From assembly GCA_032718565.1 (NCBI GenBank), contig JAVGVS010000012.1, positions 967,474 to 1,031,473 of the forward strand: a stretch of 64,000 nt of DNA, read 5' to 3'. Position numbers and translations under genes: made by a program. A model generated the notes under the pieces. That model saw nothing but the letters and a program-made list of their open reading frames with translations, did not search any database and was not told the origin of the DNA. The stretch is from Distichodus sexfasciatus (Eukaryota; Chordata; Actinopteri; Characiformes; Distichodontidae). This document shows positions 34,154 to 46,641 of the stretch, one piece after another; position 1 is the stretch's first letter, and each line of letters starts with the position of its first letter.

Positions 34154-34503
34154 TAGGGATGCACCGATTCAGCGTCCTAACGCCAATGCAGTTAATAAGC
34201 TGTATGACGTCTCACAGTTTGGAACAAACGGGTCACTCTTTTATATTTACGGCTAGATCAGGTTTAACTTGGACATTGTTGCATTTTGAAATTATTATAT
34301 TATATAAAATTATAAATAACTGTACTCCAACAACAGAAATAACAGAAATTACAATGCAAGTGTATATATGCAGCAACAAATTGGTGAGAAATTTAAATTC
34401 CAATGAAAACAAACTTGAAAATTGGAATTTTGGAATTAACCAGCAATTTAATGGAATATTATCAGACTGATATCTGATATAAATATGGGATCGGTGCATC
34501 CTT
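34154..34503. mobile_element. hAT-like MITE
   Basis: TAGGGATGCACCGATTCAG at the left and, in reverse, AGGATGCACCGATCCC at the right are terminal inverted repeats of a type common in fish hAT elements. The interior is AT-rich without a transposase frame. Confidence 0.65.
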
Positions 34504-34792
34504 CATTGAAAACAGCACCCAAAAACTTTGTGCAATCTTCAGTGTTTGATAAAAGCTCTTTTACATCTGATGTTAAGAATATTACATGGGGGAAAAAGTG
34601 TCATGTCAGCATTGAGCAAGTGCTTACTGCCCAAAAGGTGTTGGTTATATTGACACCAGTGGAAGTTACTGGAGTAACTCTTGAATTGACTCTCAGAGAA
34701 CCAGTTGTAGATGATTGTGCACAGTGATCCACTGTACAAGCTTCACTTTGCTTGCAGAATGACTGATGTCATTAAAGGGGAATATTCTATAG

Positions 34793-34957
34793 CAGGGGTA
34801 AGCAACTGCGGTCCAGTGTCCTGGAGGTTTTCCATCCTACCTGATCAGTCTCTTTTGGTGGTTATCTACCTGAGTCCAGGTGTGAATGTTCTGAAATCCA
34901 GTTGGATGGAAAACCTCCAGAACACCAGACCTCCAGGACCGGAGTTGCTTACACCTG
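34793..34957. mobile_element. Short hAT-like MITE
   Basis: CAGGGGTAAGCAACTGCGGTCC at the left and, in reverse, CAGGTGTAAGCAACTCCGGT at the right pair. The inner segments GGAGGTTTTCCATCC and GGATGGAAAACCTCC are exact complements. Flanks TTCTATAG and TTCAACAG match at 6 of 8 bases, fitting an 8-bp target duplication. Unit length 165 bp. Confidence 0.75.
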
Positions 34958-35229
34958 TTCAACAGGGATGTGACTTGAAAGGGTTTGGTAGAGATCAATG
35001 TAAGAAGTGTCTCCTGGTTCACTTAGTTAACAAGAGAAAACTCCCCTGATACATACCTCTAGAATGGTCTCTGGGGCTGCATTTAAAGCAGCTGTCCATA
35101 ATCCTGGACCTTGTGTGACCCTTCTATATGCAGATTTGGCAGTTCCCAACCACAACACACCTTATCGAACCAATCAGCTCTTTAGCAGTTACATTTTCGG
35201 CCTCTGTCAGTAGCAGTGTAAATCAACTA

Positions 35230-35605
35230 TTTGATGTCTGCCAATATCACAAAGTCTGCAGCGATATGATTTCAAGTCGATTCCATTCAGGAGCCAGCAT
35301 CAATATGAGATAATATCATATAGATACATTTATATCATATACAATATCAACACAATCACTTCCATTCATATCAAATCACAAAGAGCAACAAAAATATCAT
35401 TTGGCAGTTTTATTCCAGAGCTCAACCAGACATTTAAAAAAAAAAAAAAAAACAACAACAATCTTCTCTTTTAATAAAAACGGACAAAAATGCAATGTTA
35501 CGATATGTTTACCGTCTGAGCGCTGTTTTCATTTTGGATTAATGCTATGGGCTCATGTTCACTGAATCAATGTATCAAGTAGGTTGCTGTATCATCACAC
35601 CCCTT
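35230..35605. repeat. Dispersed repeat, copy 1 (partner at 45380-45718)
   Basis: It shares ATATCACAAAGTCTGC, AACACAATCACTTCCATTCA, GAGCTCA(A/G)CCAGACATTTAAA and TTTTCAT(A/T)TTGGAT with 45380-45718 in the same order and orientation. The second copy ends CGATATATCGTTACAGCCCT, a hAT-like terminus. No coding frame. Confidence 0.7.
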
Positions 35606-36412
35606 TTAGTCAAACGCTCTTATCCAGAGTAACTTACATTTCCTAATTACTGGGACAACTTAAGGGTCTTTCTCAGTGGTGCAGTGTTGGTTTTTAGATG
35701 CTTCTGGGGATTTGAATTCCAAGTGGTCATCACCTATGGGTTTCAGTTACTAGAAATACTGCAACTCCACTGCCCTAGCAATGTAGGATTAGGAATGGTG
35801 GAGCAGGAAATACCAAATCTGCACAGAGCAGGGGTCTGTAAGCACCAGAGCTGGGTAATTCTGATCCGAACCACACTACACAGCATATTAATTTCTGTTT
35901 AGATATACTATGTAGTATGGTTCCAAAAACTTTGACATATGGCCTGGTAGTGAGACCAGAGATATCGTCATAAGGCCACTTCCTTACTCTATACACTCCA
36001 TGAACGGACTAAATCTTAAATTGCATTAATCCATAACATAACAGACTGATTGTTGGAATGGGTTGGTTGCACTAGTTACAGCATCTTGTGTAGACGTATG
36101 CGTAGTCTTAACTGTGAAATGCACTTTATTTTTGTGACGAAATATGGCACAACAAAACCTTAGGTATCTGCAAAATACTATAAAAAAACTGATAATCGAC
36201 ATGCACTAATTAACAAAGAAGTTGTAAGACCTTGTGTGAACGTGTTGTATATTTTTCCAAAGTGTTTAGTGGTAGCTTTTTATTGCTTTTGGTTAGTTTA
36301 ATGAATTGAGAGATCTTGTTAATTTTGTATTAAAAGAAATGTGCTGTGCATTAAAAACAACTTGGCCTGCGCTTGTTTATTCGCACTCATGCACAGCTAC
36401 CTCACTTCCACC

Positions 36413-36488
36413 GTTGCCATGGAGATCAACATCCCAGCTGTACTGTTTCCATAGAGACATGGGTCGCGCAAGTCTTGTTTCCATGACG
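36413..36488. promoter_or_regulatory. Cluster of RFX X-box-like motifs
   Basis: GTTGCCATGGAGAT (36413), GTTTCCATAGAGAC (36445) and GTTTCCATGACG (36477) are three near repeats about 32 bases apart, each resembling the RFX X-box GTTGCCATGGNAAC. They lie just beyond the wasf3 3' end in the gpr12-wasf3 interval. Confidence 0.4.
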
Positions 36489-36540
36489 AGAGGCCCGGTG
36501 GGCCAAGAACAGATGCGACACAATTAATTTTAGACTTTTT

Positions 36541-36546
36541 TTTATT
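36541..36546 (-). terminator. wasf3: wasf3 polyadenylation signal
   Basis: TTTATT on the plus strand is AATAAA on the wasf3 strand, about 490 bases after its stop. It is the nearest canonical signal. Confidence 0.6.
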
Positions 36547-37035
36547 GTCATGATTTCAGAGTTCACACATTCCTCGTAATGCAAACCTTCTATCTCTCAT
36601 TCCGCCGCCTCGGTTCAATACAAATCCAACATAGTCATTAGTGTTACCATTAGAACATTTGAGGCCAGCACACATGCTGTTCATAGCTATAGGCTTATGC
36701 AAACTTTCATCCTCACAACACTGATCTTGAGATGGATTTTCCATCCAGACTGACATCATTTTCCAATTGTCCAATTCGCTATTACCTACTCCCATACGTT
36801 CTCTATTCACAGCAATATCTTTAAAAATCAGAATCAGTAGAAAAGCATGGAAAAAGTCAGCTGTTTTGTTGAGGGAAAGTTGCTATTGTTCTAATATCTA
36901 AAACCATTTTACACGCATTCTAAAGTGGGTTTATTCACATATATTAGCAATTACTTATTAGGTCTGGGTGCTGTTAATTTACATGGGATAGATAGTGTGT
37001 GAGTTTCACATGGGAAATCTTCATCTGCATGTTTT

Positions 37036-40000
37036 CTAGTCTGACCAGTCATTGTCCTCCAGCTCAGAGTCGTCCTCTGAGTCACTGTATTCCACTGCGA
37101 TGCGGCGAGACAGAATCGTGGCTACGTCGTTACCCACCGGCTCCCGCTTGGCCTGCTGCTCCTGCTGCTCCTGGACCTTCTTAAGTTGTATGCCTGTAAT
37201 GATATGACACACACACAGCGGATTCTTCATCTCAAAAATTATGAGTAGTAGAGAGACACGTCTTTAACTGCTGGCACAGGGGCAGCTAATGATTGGGACA
37301 AAGTGGTTAAGGGCTTTTGTTAATTTAACAACATTTAATTTCTGTTATATTTTAATGTACAACTTCTAGATATGAGGTTTCCCACTTACAGGGCATCTGC
37401 TTTTCTATGTAAACAATATTGATATTGAAGTAACAAAATATTCAGCTATTAAAGTACTACACCTCGTTTGATTTATTAAAAAAAAAAAGAATTGAACTGA
37501 TTGTCTATCAATTCACAATATTTAAATTGTATCTATATTTTTGGAATTCTGTAATAATTATAAGTGCTGATTTTTTTTACTAGTTTTTTTTAAATGAAGT
37601 ATTTTGCAAAATAACTTATAGAGATTAAAATAGACCCTATGTGAGACTGTAGTTGGCAGCTTAATAAGCATCTGTGGTAACTTGGATGTCATAAAGGTAT
37701 TTAAAATAAGCTCTCTTGAATTCAAATATCAGTAAAGCGTTTAGTCACTTTTAGCCAGTGCTATAAAGTTCATGGGAAATGGCTGGAAATTGAACGAAAG
37801 AAAAACCTAATTTTGTTGAAATGTTCTGAATTACCATCAATTTACTGACCTTAAACATGTACAATAGTCATTATTGCACATAAGTACCTTTCTTCAACTC
37901 TGAACATGTGAAAGAGAAACTAATAGTCCAATTATAATGTTTTGTAACATCAGCAAAAGCAAAAGCGGGAAGACACTGCTCGAGTAACTGCAGTAACGTT
38001 TACATCTCACAATAAAAAAAAAAAAAAAGAAAGTCGTACCCATACGTATGGCTGCCAGCAGGTCGCTGCGAGCATCGTTAGTGGGATGGGCCTCATTAGG
38101 CACGGACGGCCTTTTGGGTGTGACCGATTGAGTGGTGCTGGGGGGAGGAGGCGGTGGTCCTGGAGGAGGAGGAGCAGCCAATGGTCCAGAGGAGAGTGAA
38201 GCGGGTGGAGCATAGCCGGTAACTGCACCCACTTGTCCAGGATGACCAGGAGGGAGGAGTGGACCCACAGGGGGCATCGCAAAGGCTGTTTGGGCTGATG
38301 GAATAAGAGGAGCCGGGGGTGGAGGTGGTGGTGCTGAGTTCATGTAGTCCAGACTGGGAATAAAGATAGAGATGGCAAAGGTTAATCATAACAAATAATG
38401 CCTCACTGTTCTTTGAATTGAATTATAGCAATTACTCAGTAAACAAATCTCTTATAACTAAGTCCTCTAAAGATGAATCTCAAGCAAGTTTTTCTATTAA
38501 CTAAAATTTGCTGACACACATAGTGTTGTATCATAATTTAAAGATCTGAAGGCAAATGGTGAATTTAGAAAGGTTTTGGATTCATCTATTTTAATATAAA
38601 GTTACATTTGGTGAGCAACACAAGCAGTTTCCACTTAGGAAACATGACCAGAGTACAAATGTTTTGGTCTTGGAGATATGTCCAACATGCATTATGTCTA
38701 TTTTAGGCAAAACTCAACTCTCACTCAAATAGGTGTGCTGTGCAGTCGGAGAAATATAAACCGACCATGTGATGCTCTAACACTAGACATTTATATGAGT
38801 TCTGATGTTTTTCATTAAGGACGTTAGGAAAAAAATAACTGCATAAAATCAGAATTTTGCATTGATTTTGTTAAGTATACACATTTATTTACTATAAGCA
38901 ATACTATAATATTGTAATGTGCTTGGGTGACATTATTGACATTTAAAAGAGAAGTGAGATGTTTTTGAAGTGCACACACTAAATCCTCTACACTAGGTGG
39001 CAGCATTTATATGACTGGCTATTGAAATACACATCTGCGTGTACTGGGAGGATCCCTAGCTAAGATTAGGGTTAATATTACAGTTATGAAAGTAATTTTA
39101 GGAACATCTAGCCCTTATGAAGGTGTGATTTTACAGTATGTAACGGAACCAGATTTCTGCAAATCTGCTCTGTGGCATTGTCTGCTGTACATAAATCTAC
39201 AATAATATGAATAGAATTAAAACTAAATTCAATTTCTAATAGCAAGATGAGTTCAGACCACCCACCCTGAATAAAAAGGTGTGTTATGAATAACTATGTA
39301 TATAGAGTGTACTGCTGTTTTAGACCTGGGTGATGTAAGTGAAAGCGAGCGATTATTTGTGAACACACCACAGCACAGCTAAACAACAGCACCCAGTTCA
39401 CCACAATGAAATGTGACTTCTGTATTTGACAGCTAACATGGGTAGCGCCCAGGGAGCAGTGCTTGAGGACGGTACCTTGCTCATGAGTACCTCAGTGGTA
39501 AATTTACCGGTCTGGGATTTGAACCGGCAAACTTCTGATCACGGGAAGAACGTCCTACCGTTACGCCACCAACTGCCCCAATATCTGGCAATATCGGTCA
39601 AAATCTATATTGGTGCGTAGGTTGGGGCATTCACTGATCGGAAGGTCACCGGTTTGAATCCAGGACCGGTAAAGGTACCACTGAAGTACTCATGTACTTA
39701 AGTACTGAAGTACTCATGAGTAAAATATTGTCCCCAAGCACTGCTCTCCAGGCGCAGAGGTCACGTTTTGCGGTGCACTGTGCTGTGCTGTGTTCACAAT
39801 GACAAATAACACTCACTCACTCACTTTATCACAATTAGTACCCATCACAATGGTACCTAAGCTACTACGTCCAGTGGAGATGTGTTTTGTGAAGCAGAAT
39901 TGTATGCAAGACTTGAATGACTAAAAGGGTCAAATAAGGGATAGACAAATGGGACAGATCAGAAACGAGCATACTGTAAAATGTATTAATCTAAATAAAC

Positions 40001-43000
40001 CAATATTGGGTACGATTAAGTGAGAGAGGTCATAAATTTTGGCTAAGCAACATTTTCAATAATTGTCCATCCATATATTGTGTACTGTCAATCTTTAGCT
40101 ATCTTAATTTACATCCAGCCATTTCAGGTGACGTCAGTACGGCCACAAACCTGTAGTCCACTGGAGGGAGGTGCATGGAGCCGTTGATGATGTCAGAGGG
40201 TGGGGGTGGGGGTGGGGCCTGGTGCGGGCGACCCAGCGTGCCGGAACGGTAGGCCATGGATCCCGCCCGGTAGTTCTGCTCCATTCCCATCTGAGCGTGA
40301 GCCGAGAGAGCCGCCATGGTGGGTGGAGGCCCGGAGTAGGTGTGAGCGTGACCACCGTGACTGGGCAAGGTATGAGAGCCATGGTCCAGCCGGTCCTGCC
40401 CATGAGACCTACAAATGGTCACAAAAAAAGGAGTAAGTTCATTTGGAGCCAGAGTGTATTTGGTTTCAAAGTGAATTAAAGTGAGTGATTATTAGTCATT
40501 GGGAACACAGCACGGCAAACAGTGCGGCATGATGGAATCTGACCACTGTATCAACCCATCTGTAAAGAAGGGCGGCGATTACCATGACAACGTTTTGTTT
40601 CGATGCGATATCTCGATGCGTCACAGTGCATGACGATGCACCTCTACTTAAAAGACGAGGAAGACATGCATCAAGACTCTCTGCAGTGCTGTCTCCTCAG
40701 TGGTGGAACCGACTTCCTCTTGCCATAAGAAGTGCTGAGTCTCATGCTGTCTTTAAACGTAGTCTGAAGACACACCTCTTCAAGGAGTATCTAGGGGACT
40801 AATTTACCCCTTATTGTTAACGTCGTCTTTCCCCCTCCAAAAACCACCCCCCACTAACATATACGTTTGTCTGTGGACTTTCATTTCATAAAACTTAGTC
40901 GGTGGTAACCTGGTTTAATAACAGTTGTTGATTTTAAACATAGCTTTACAGATCAAAGAACAGTCGTGGATTGGAAGGCACTACTGTAAGTCACTCTGGA
41001 TAAGAGCGTCTGCTATATGCTGTACATGTAAATGTCATAAATTTATCTACATTACTTCATACTGCATGCAGATTAGCCATGGATTGCAGACTGGACAGCC
41101 ATAGATTAATTTCAACAACCCTAATCCAGAGGCGAACATCCTAACCACTACTCCACCACCTCCACCGGTGCATGGAATGGTACCTTGCTCATGGGTACCT
41201 AAGTGGTACCTTTACCGGTTCGGTATTTGAACGGCGGACACTAGGGCAACTCCCTAACCGTTACACTACCGCTGTCCTGTGTTATCAATGACCCATGTTG
41301 ATGCTGCGGATGTTAAATTTGTATGGGTGTGCGAAATCTCACCTGTTCTCTGGAGACATAGAGCTCTCAGAGGATGCTCCTCTGTGCAGCGAGTGCGTGT
41401 GCCGGTGGTCAGGCCTCAGCTCCTTGTCGAAGGCCATCATGTTCCACTCCTGCCTGCGGTTGCGAGCCTTGCGCACCTTCTTCACCTCCCTCTGCAGAGT
41501 GCCGTCCACACACCGCCTCTGTTCCTGATTTTAACATTCACCCATTTTTATGAACACTTAATGAATTTGCACATAGATGCATGGATGTCTTACTAAGCCT
41601 TAGAAAATCAAATTTCGATGTTAAGAGAATAACGTTGTAAAAAGAAATAGCATCTGTAGCCCGTCAAACCAACCTTTTGTCGTCTTTTTTCTTTCCTCTT
41701 GTCCTCTGTGTCCTGGATCATTTTCTCCTTCCACAGGTCAAAGAAGTAGGATGGGTCTGTGTAGAATTTCAGTCCTTGCTTATTGTCATCCCTGCGCAAG
41801 GTAAAAAGGTCAAGGTAAAAAGGTCAGAGGTTAACATACATTGTAGTTCATTATGATGTACTGTATGACAGATATCATTTTGTCAGACGGCAAGTTTTAA
41901 TCAGCTTGTCAAGGCGGGGTCTATGTAGAATATTTATGTCCTTCTTGTGGCAATAAGATGCATGTCAACAAATTCTAAACAAAATTGCTAATGAGACATA
42001 TGCCCCATTCTCCTACACATATACCGTGTTTAAAAGTTAGAAATGCATATTTTGCTAGGATTGTACAAATGCTATGTGAAAACGTGCAAATCCCAGTGAC
42101 AAATATGTACAGCAGTGTTCAAAAGTCCAAAATTTAATAAAAAATTTTGCTAGGAAAATCAGACAAATCTGGCTGTTTGGAAGAAAAGAGGTTTGGCTCA
42201 AGTCTTTGCAAAGTACTGCACATTTTTGCTTATTATCAGTGGGCTCAGGACATTTTGAGGTTCCAGCATTAATCAAATTTTGCAACACTTGCTCATTATT
42301 TATTGAAACATATTAAAAACACATGCCTCCCATTTTCCGCCCCTTAAAACACAGCTGCTATGCATCCACATTTGATATGGCTAAAATATTTATGAAAGTT
42401 CGGTGTTTGCAGAGTTGACCTGCCTACACGCTTCATTTGCCACGCCTAAATATTCATGAGTGCCCTACATTCATTCTGAAGTTCCACATCTCCCTCATGC
42501 CATGCTATATTATGCTTTATTTGACTTATTTGCGTTCTAATTAATGCACCTGTGTTCTCAGTACTAGAGACAATTAGGATGAAGTTCAGCAACTGTCTAG
42601 AAACCTGGACTAGTGGCTAAACTGGAGAACAGGAGAGTTGGAGTTAAATAAAACCTGTTTAAGCTTGGTATCTGTCTATTAAGAGCAGCGTAAATAAGCC
42701 TAAAGTACATCTAATGAGGAAGAGTTGCTGTATCAGGGTTACACACCAACACCAACACTAGAATGACCACAGAAAGCCAGGACAGGATTTGTAAATTGTT
42801 CTCACATTTTTCTAGGGTTTCTGAATCTGAAAATCTGAAACTGTGAATGAGTTATTTAATCAAGGAAACAAATGAGTCAAAGCCAAAGAAAAACAACTCT
42901 TTATGAGATTGCTAAGACTGGTGAACCCTGCTACTGTCAAACACAGGTGTCTTTCACTTTTAAAACCTGAAGCTCATGGTGTTGCCAGACATAAACATAA

Positions 43001-45975
43001 ACACACACACACACACACACACACAACCACACACAGTCACATATTACTATCTTTGTGAGGTCCTTGCATAATGACTAGATGTATATAATTTTTATGGACC
43101 TAACCTTAACCTCAGTAACCAAAAGCACATCTTTTACCTCGTTTTGTTTCTCAATTTTTCTTCATGGGGACCTCTCAAATGGCCACACAAAGCCCAAAAA
43201 AACAAATAAAAGTGATTTTAGGGGACAAAAAGGTCCCCACAACGCCATAAATACCCGCCCACACAGACACATACACACCTGTACGGTGAGAGGATGTTAA
43301 GAGGTGGAGGTTTGTCGCTTATATTGAACATCTCCTGCACAGGGTTGGGAATGCTGTTCTTGGACACCACCTGCTGGTCCTGCGTGGTGGAGCTCTTAAA
43401 GGCCTTCCTCATGTTAATGTCCTGAAGTGAAACTGAACACACACACAAACAAGAGAGACTGCTCATTTGTCATGACTCCCCCTTAGTCTGTCCCCCAGCT
43501 GGCCATTAGAGGTCACCCCTGTCCTGTTGTGTCTGACAGTCATTCCCACCGTTCAGCCCCCTGCTGGTTGTAATCGGCAAGTTTAGTTGAATTTTGGCTT
43601 GTTAGAATTTATACCCGTTTCCTGTTTAGCTATAGGTTCTGCACAAGTTGCCTTGTCTTGTTTGAGGTAGTTTGCTAATTTTCTATTATTAATTTCACCA
43701 GAGTTTTCTCATTTTACTTTGTGTCCATCGGGACCTGTTTCTGTTCCGTTTGGGGCAGTTGGTGGCGTAACGGTAGGGTGTTCGCCCCGTGATCAGAAGG
43801 TCGCATGTTCGAATCCAGGGCCGGTAAAGTTACCACTGAGGTACTCATGAGTAAGGTACCGTCCCCAAGCACTGCTCCCCGGGCGCCTGTTAGCTGCCCA
43901 CTGCTCCTTCACGGATGGGTTAAATGCAGAGATGACATTTGGTTGTGGTGCACTGTGTGCTGTGCTGTGGTGTGTTCACAATGACAATAATCACTCACTT
44001 TCACTTTCAACTGAGTCTGCCTACTGCAAAACATTGAGTGGGGTCGGTGACATCACACTCTCATGAGGACACCGAATCTCTTGGTCCATCATAAGAGAGA
44101 CCGAGTAAAAACAAGATGCCTGAAATAAGTAACTGCTACTGTATGGAGCTTTTCTTAGGGCCTCCAGGGCCTCGTATTAACGGTGGAGTGTTGTAATTCT
44201 AGCTGCAGTATTGGAGCAGCTGTCACTGTAACGTATCGAGCGACGGCCCAGAGCCTCGGCTTCTCGGCAGGCGTCTCACCCTCCTCCACGGTGGAGTCCA
44301 GCTGAGTGACCTTGACGGCCAGGCGGTCAATGCGGTCCTGCAGGGAGTTTGCTCGCAGGTAGAAGGCGTTTGCCTCGTTAAACAGCTCCCCGAATATGTC
44401 CTCAGCATGCTTACCTACAGGAGAGGAGGAGGAGAGGAGAAGAGGACAAGAGAGGAGGAGAAGGTGTTGGCATGGAGAGCAGAGGTGGGTGGGAGAGAAG
44501 AGAGGAAAGGAGGAGAAGACGAGGAAAGAAGTAGACGAGATGAGAATAAGGAAGAGGAAAGAGGAGAGACAGAGACAGGAGTGGAGAGGAAAAAAGGAGA
44601 TGGGAGGGGAGAGCAGAGAAACGGAGGAGACAAGGTGGGAAAGGAGCAGATGAGACAGAAGAGGAGAGAAAGATGATTGAAAAGAAGGAGATGAGAGAGG
44701 AAACAGATGCAACGAAACAGGAGGAAAGAGGAGAGGGAAGAAGGAAGAAACGGGACAGCAAAGGAGAGTAGTGAAGAGGAGAAGGGAAAAAAATGGGAAA
44801 GGAAAGGGGAAGTGGGAAGAGAGGTAAAGTTATGAGAGGAGAGTGAGAGACAGGGAAAGAAGAAAAGATGAGGCAACAGACCGGAAGAGGAAACAGCACA
44901 GGAGACACAGTGAAAGGCGATGAGAGAAAAAGAGGGAGAAGAGACGAGAGGACGAGGGAAAATAAAAGAGGTAAGATTGAGGGGAGAGAAGAAAATGGGT
45001 GAGGTAAGAAGACGTGAGAGGACAGATGAGGAACAAACAAGAGGGGGTAGTGGGTAATGGGTAGGGAAAGAAGGAAAAAGTGGGGATATGGGAGGAGAGA
45101 AGTGGAGATGGGAGAAAAGAGAAGTAGACAAGACAGGAGAGAAGATAAAGGAGAAAAGGAGTCAAATGGAGGAAGAGGAAAGAGGGCAGGAGAGCACAGG
45201 AAGACAAGAATTAAGAGGAGAGGAGAAGATCAGAGAGACTAGCTTATTAACGAAGAACGAACTCTCTAACATTTGTAGTTTTACTATGTTACGTTTCCTG
45301 TTTCTTCAACCTCTAGTCACGATTTATACACACACACACACCTCGATGTAGTTTCTATGGGTGTAAATCACCAAGTTTCACCAAGAGACGTTATGATATT
45401 GACTCAACGGATAATAATTCAACGTCCATCGATATCACAAAGTCTGCTACGATATCATTTCAATTTGATTCAACTCAGGAGCCCAAGATCGATATGAGAC
45501 AGTATCATATGCTGATTTAACACAATCACTTCCATTCATTTCAAATCAGACCTAAATATGATTTGACATGTTTATTCCTGAGCTCAGCCAGACATTTAAA
45601 TGAAAAATGACCTCCCGTTAGCCCTGAACTTATAATATGTATGATGTCTGATCGGTGTTTTCATATTGGATTTGTACTATTGTTGAATACTGAATCGATA
45701 TATCGTTACAGCCCTAGTGGTTTCTGCTGCTGCTAATGGAAAAAACACCAGCAGTGCTAGAGCAGCCGAGACATACTGTAGCATAGCTGTAAAACAATGT
45801 GCAGCAGTGGGAATAAGACAGCGTTCGGCAATACAAACACACACACACACACACAGCAGCACAAACAATGGGATCTATTTATAACGGCAGAGTTAAACAA
45901 GAGCCTGCATGACAGTTTCAGGAAAATATTTACAGGAAGACTGGTGTTACCCTTAAGAATCCCTGACCTATGACA

Positions 45976-46011
<36 letters not shown>

Positions 46012-46493
46012 TACACAAAAAATCCACCTGCTCTAACACAAAAATACGCACAGTTGATGAAAAATAGTTTGCCTTAGTTACACACAATGGTCGTGTCTAC
46101 TCTGCCTACTACATGGACTCATTCATTTATATTTAACTCACACAGCTGCTGTTGAAAGCTTTTCTCCACTCCCACTACAGGCATCTACACACACACACAC
46201 ACAATCACTTGAGAGCATAGAGGCAGAGGCCTTTGCAGAAAAATAAGTCTTGCTGTAGGAAGTAGATGAAGGCTGGTGCATGGATGAAAAGCTTAATGGA
46301 AAGAAACACAGCAAATGTAAGGTTTTAAGGGACTGTGACCGTGTGTGTGTGTGTGTGTGTGTGTGTGGTGAGTGCCATGTTTACTGATCACTGATGAGTC
46401 CAAAAGTTCGTAGTATGTTAGAAAAAAACTAAAGAATCAAACTTTTCCCTTTTCATGAAAATGTACACAACAGTGTAAAATGCTTTGCGTATA

Positions 46494-46537
<44 letters not shown>

Positions 46538-46597
46538 TATGTATATATATATACCATTATTGAGGTATTTAGTACTTTAAGCACCTAATTTATATAC

Positions 46598-46641
<44 letters not shown>

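Noticed and set aside
39421..39833. tRNA genes suggested by A-box and B-box-like sequences
   Set aside because: The boxes belong to tRNA-derived SINEs with degenerate cloverleafs and unrelated bodies, not to functional tRNA genes.
44411..45131. Overlapping long open frames of 209-238 codons on the minus strand, rich in Ser, Leu, Phe and Pro
   Set aside because: They arise from the polypyrimidine composition: all three frames are open and the peptides have no domain structure. The region is a wasf3 intron.
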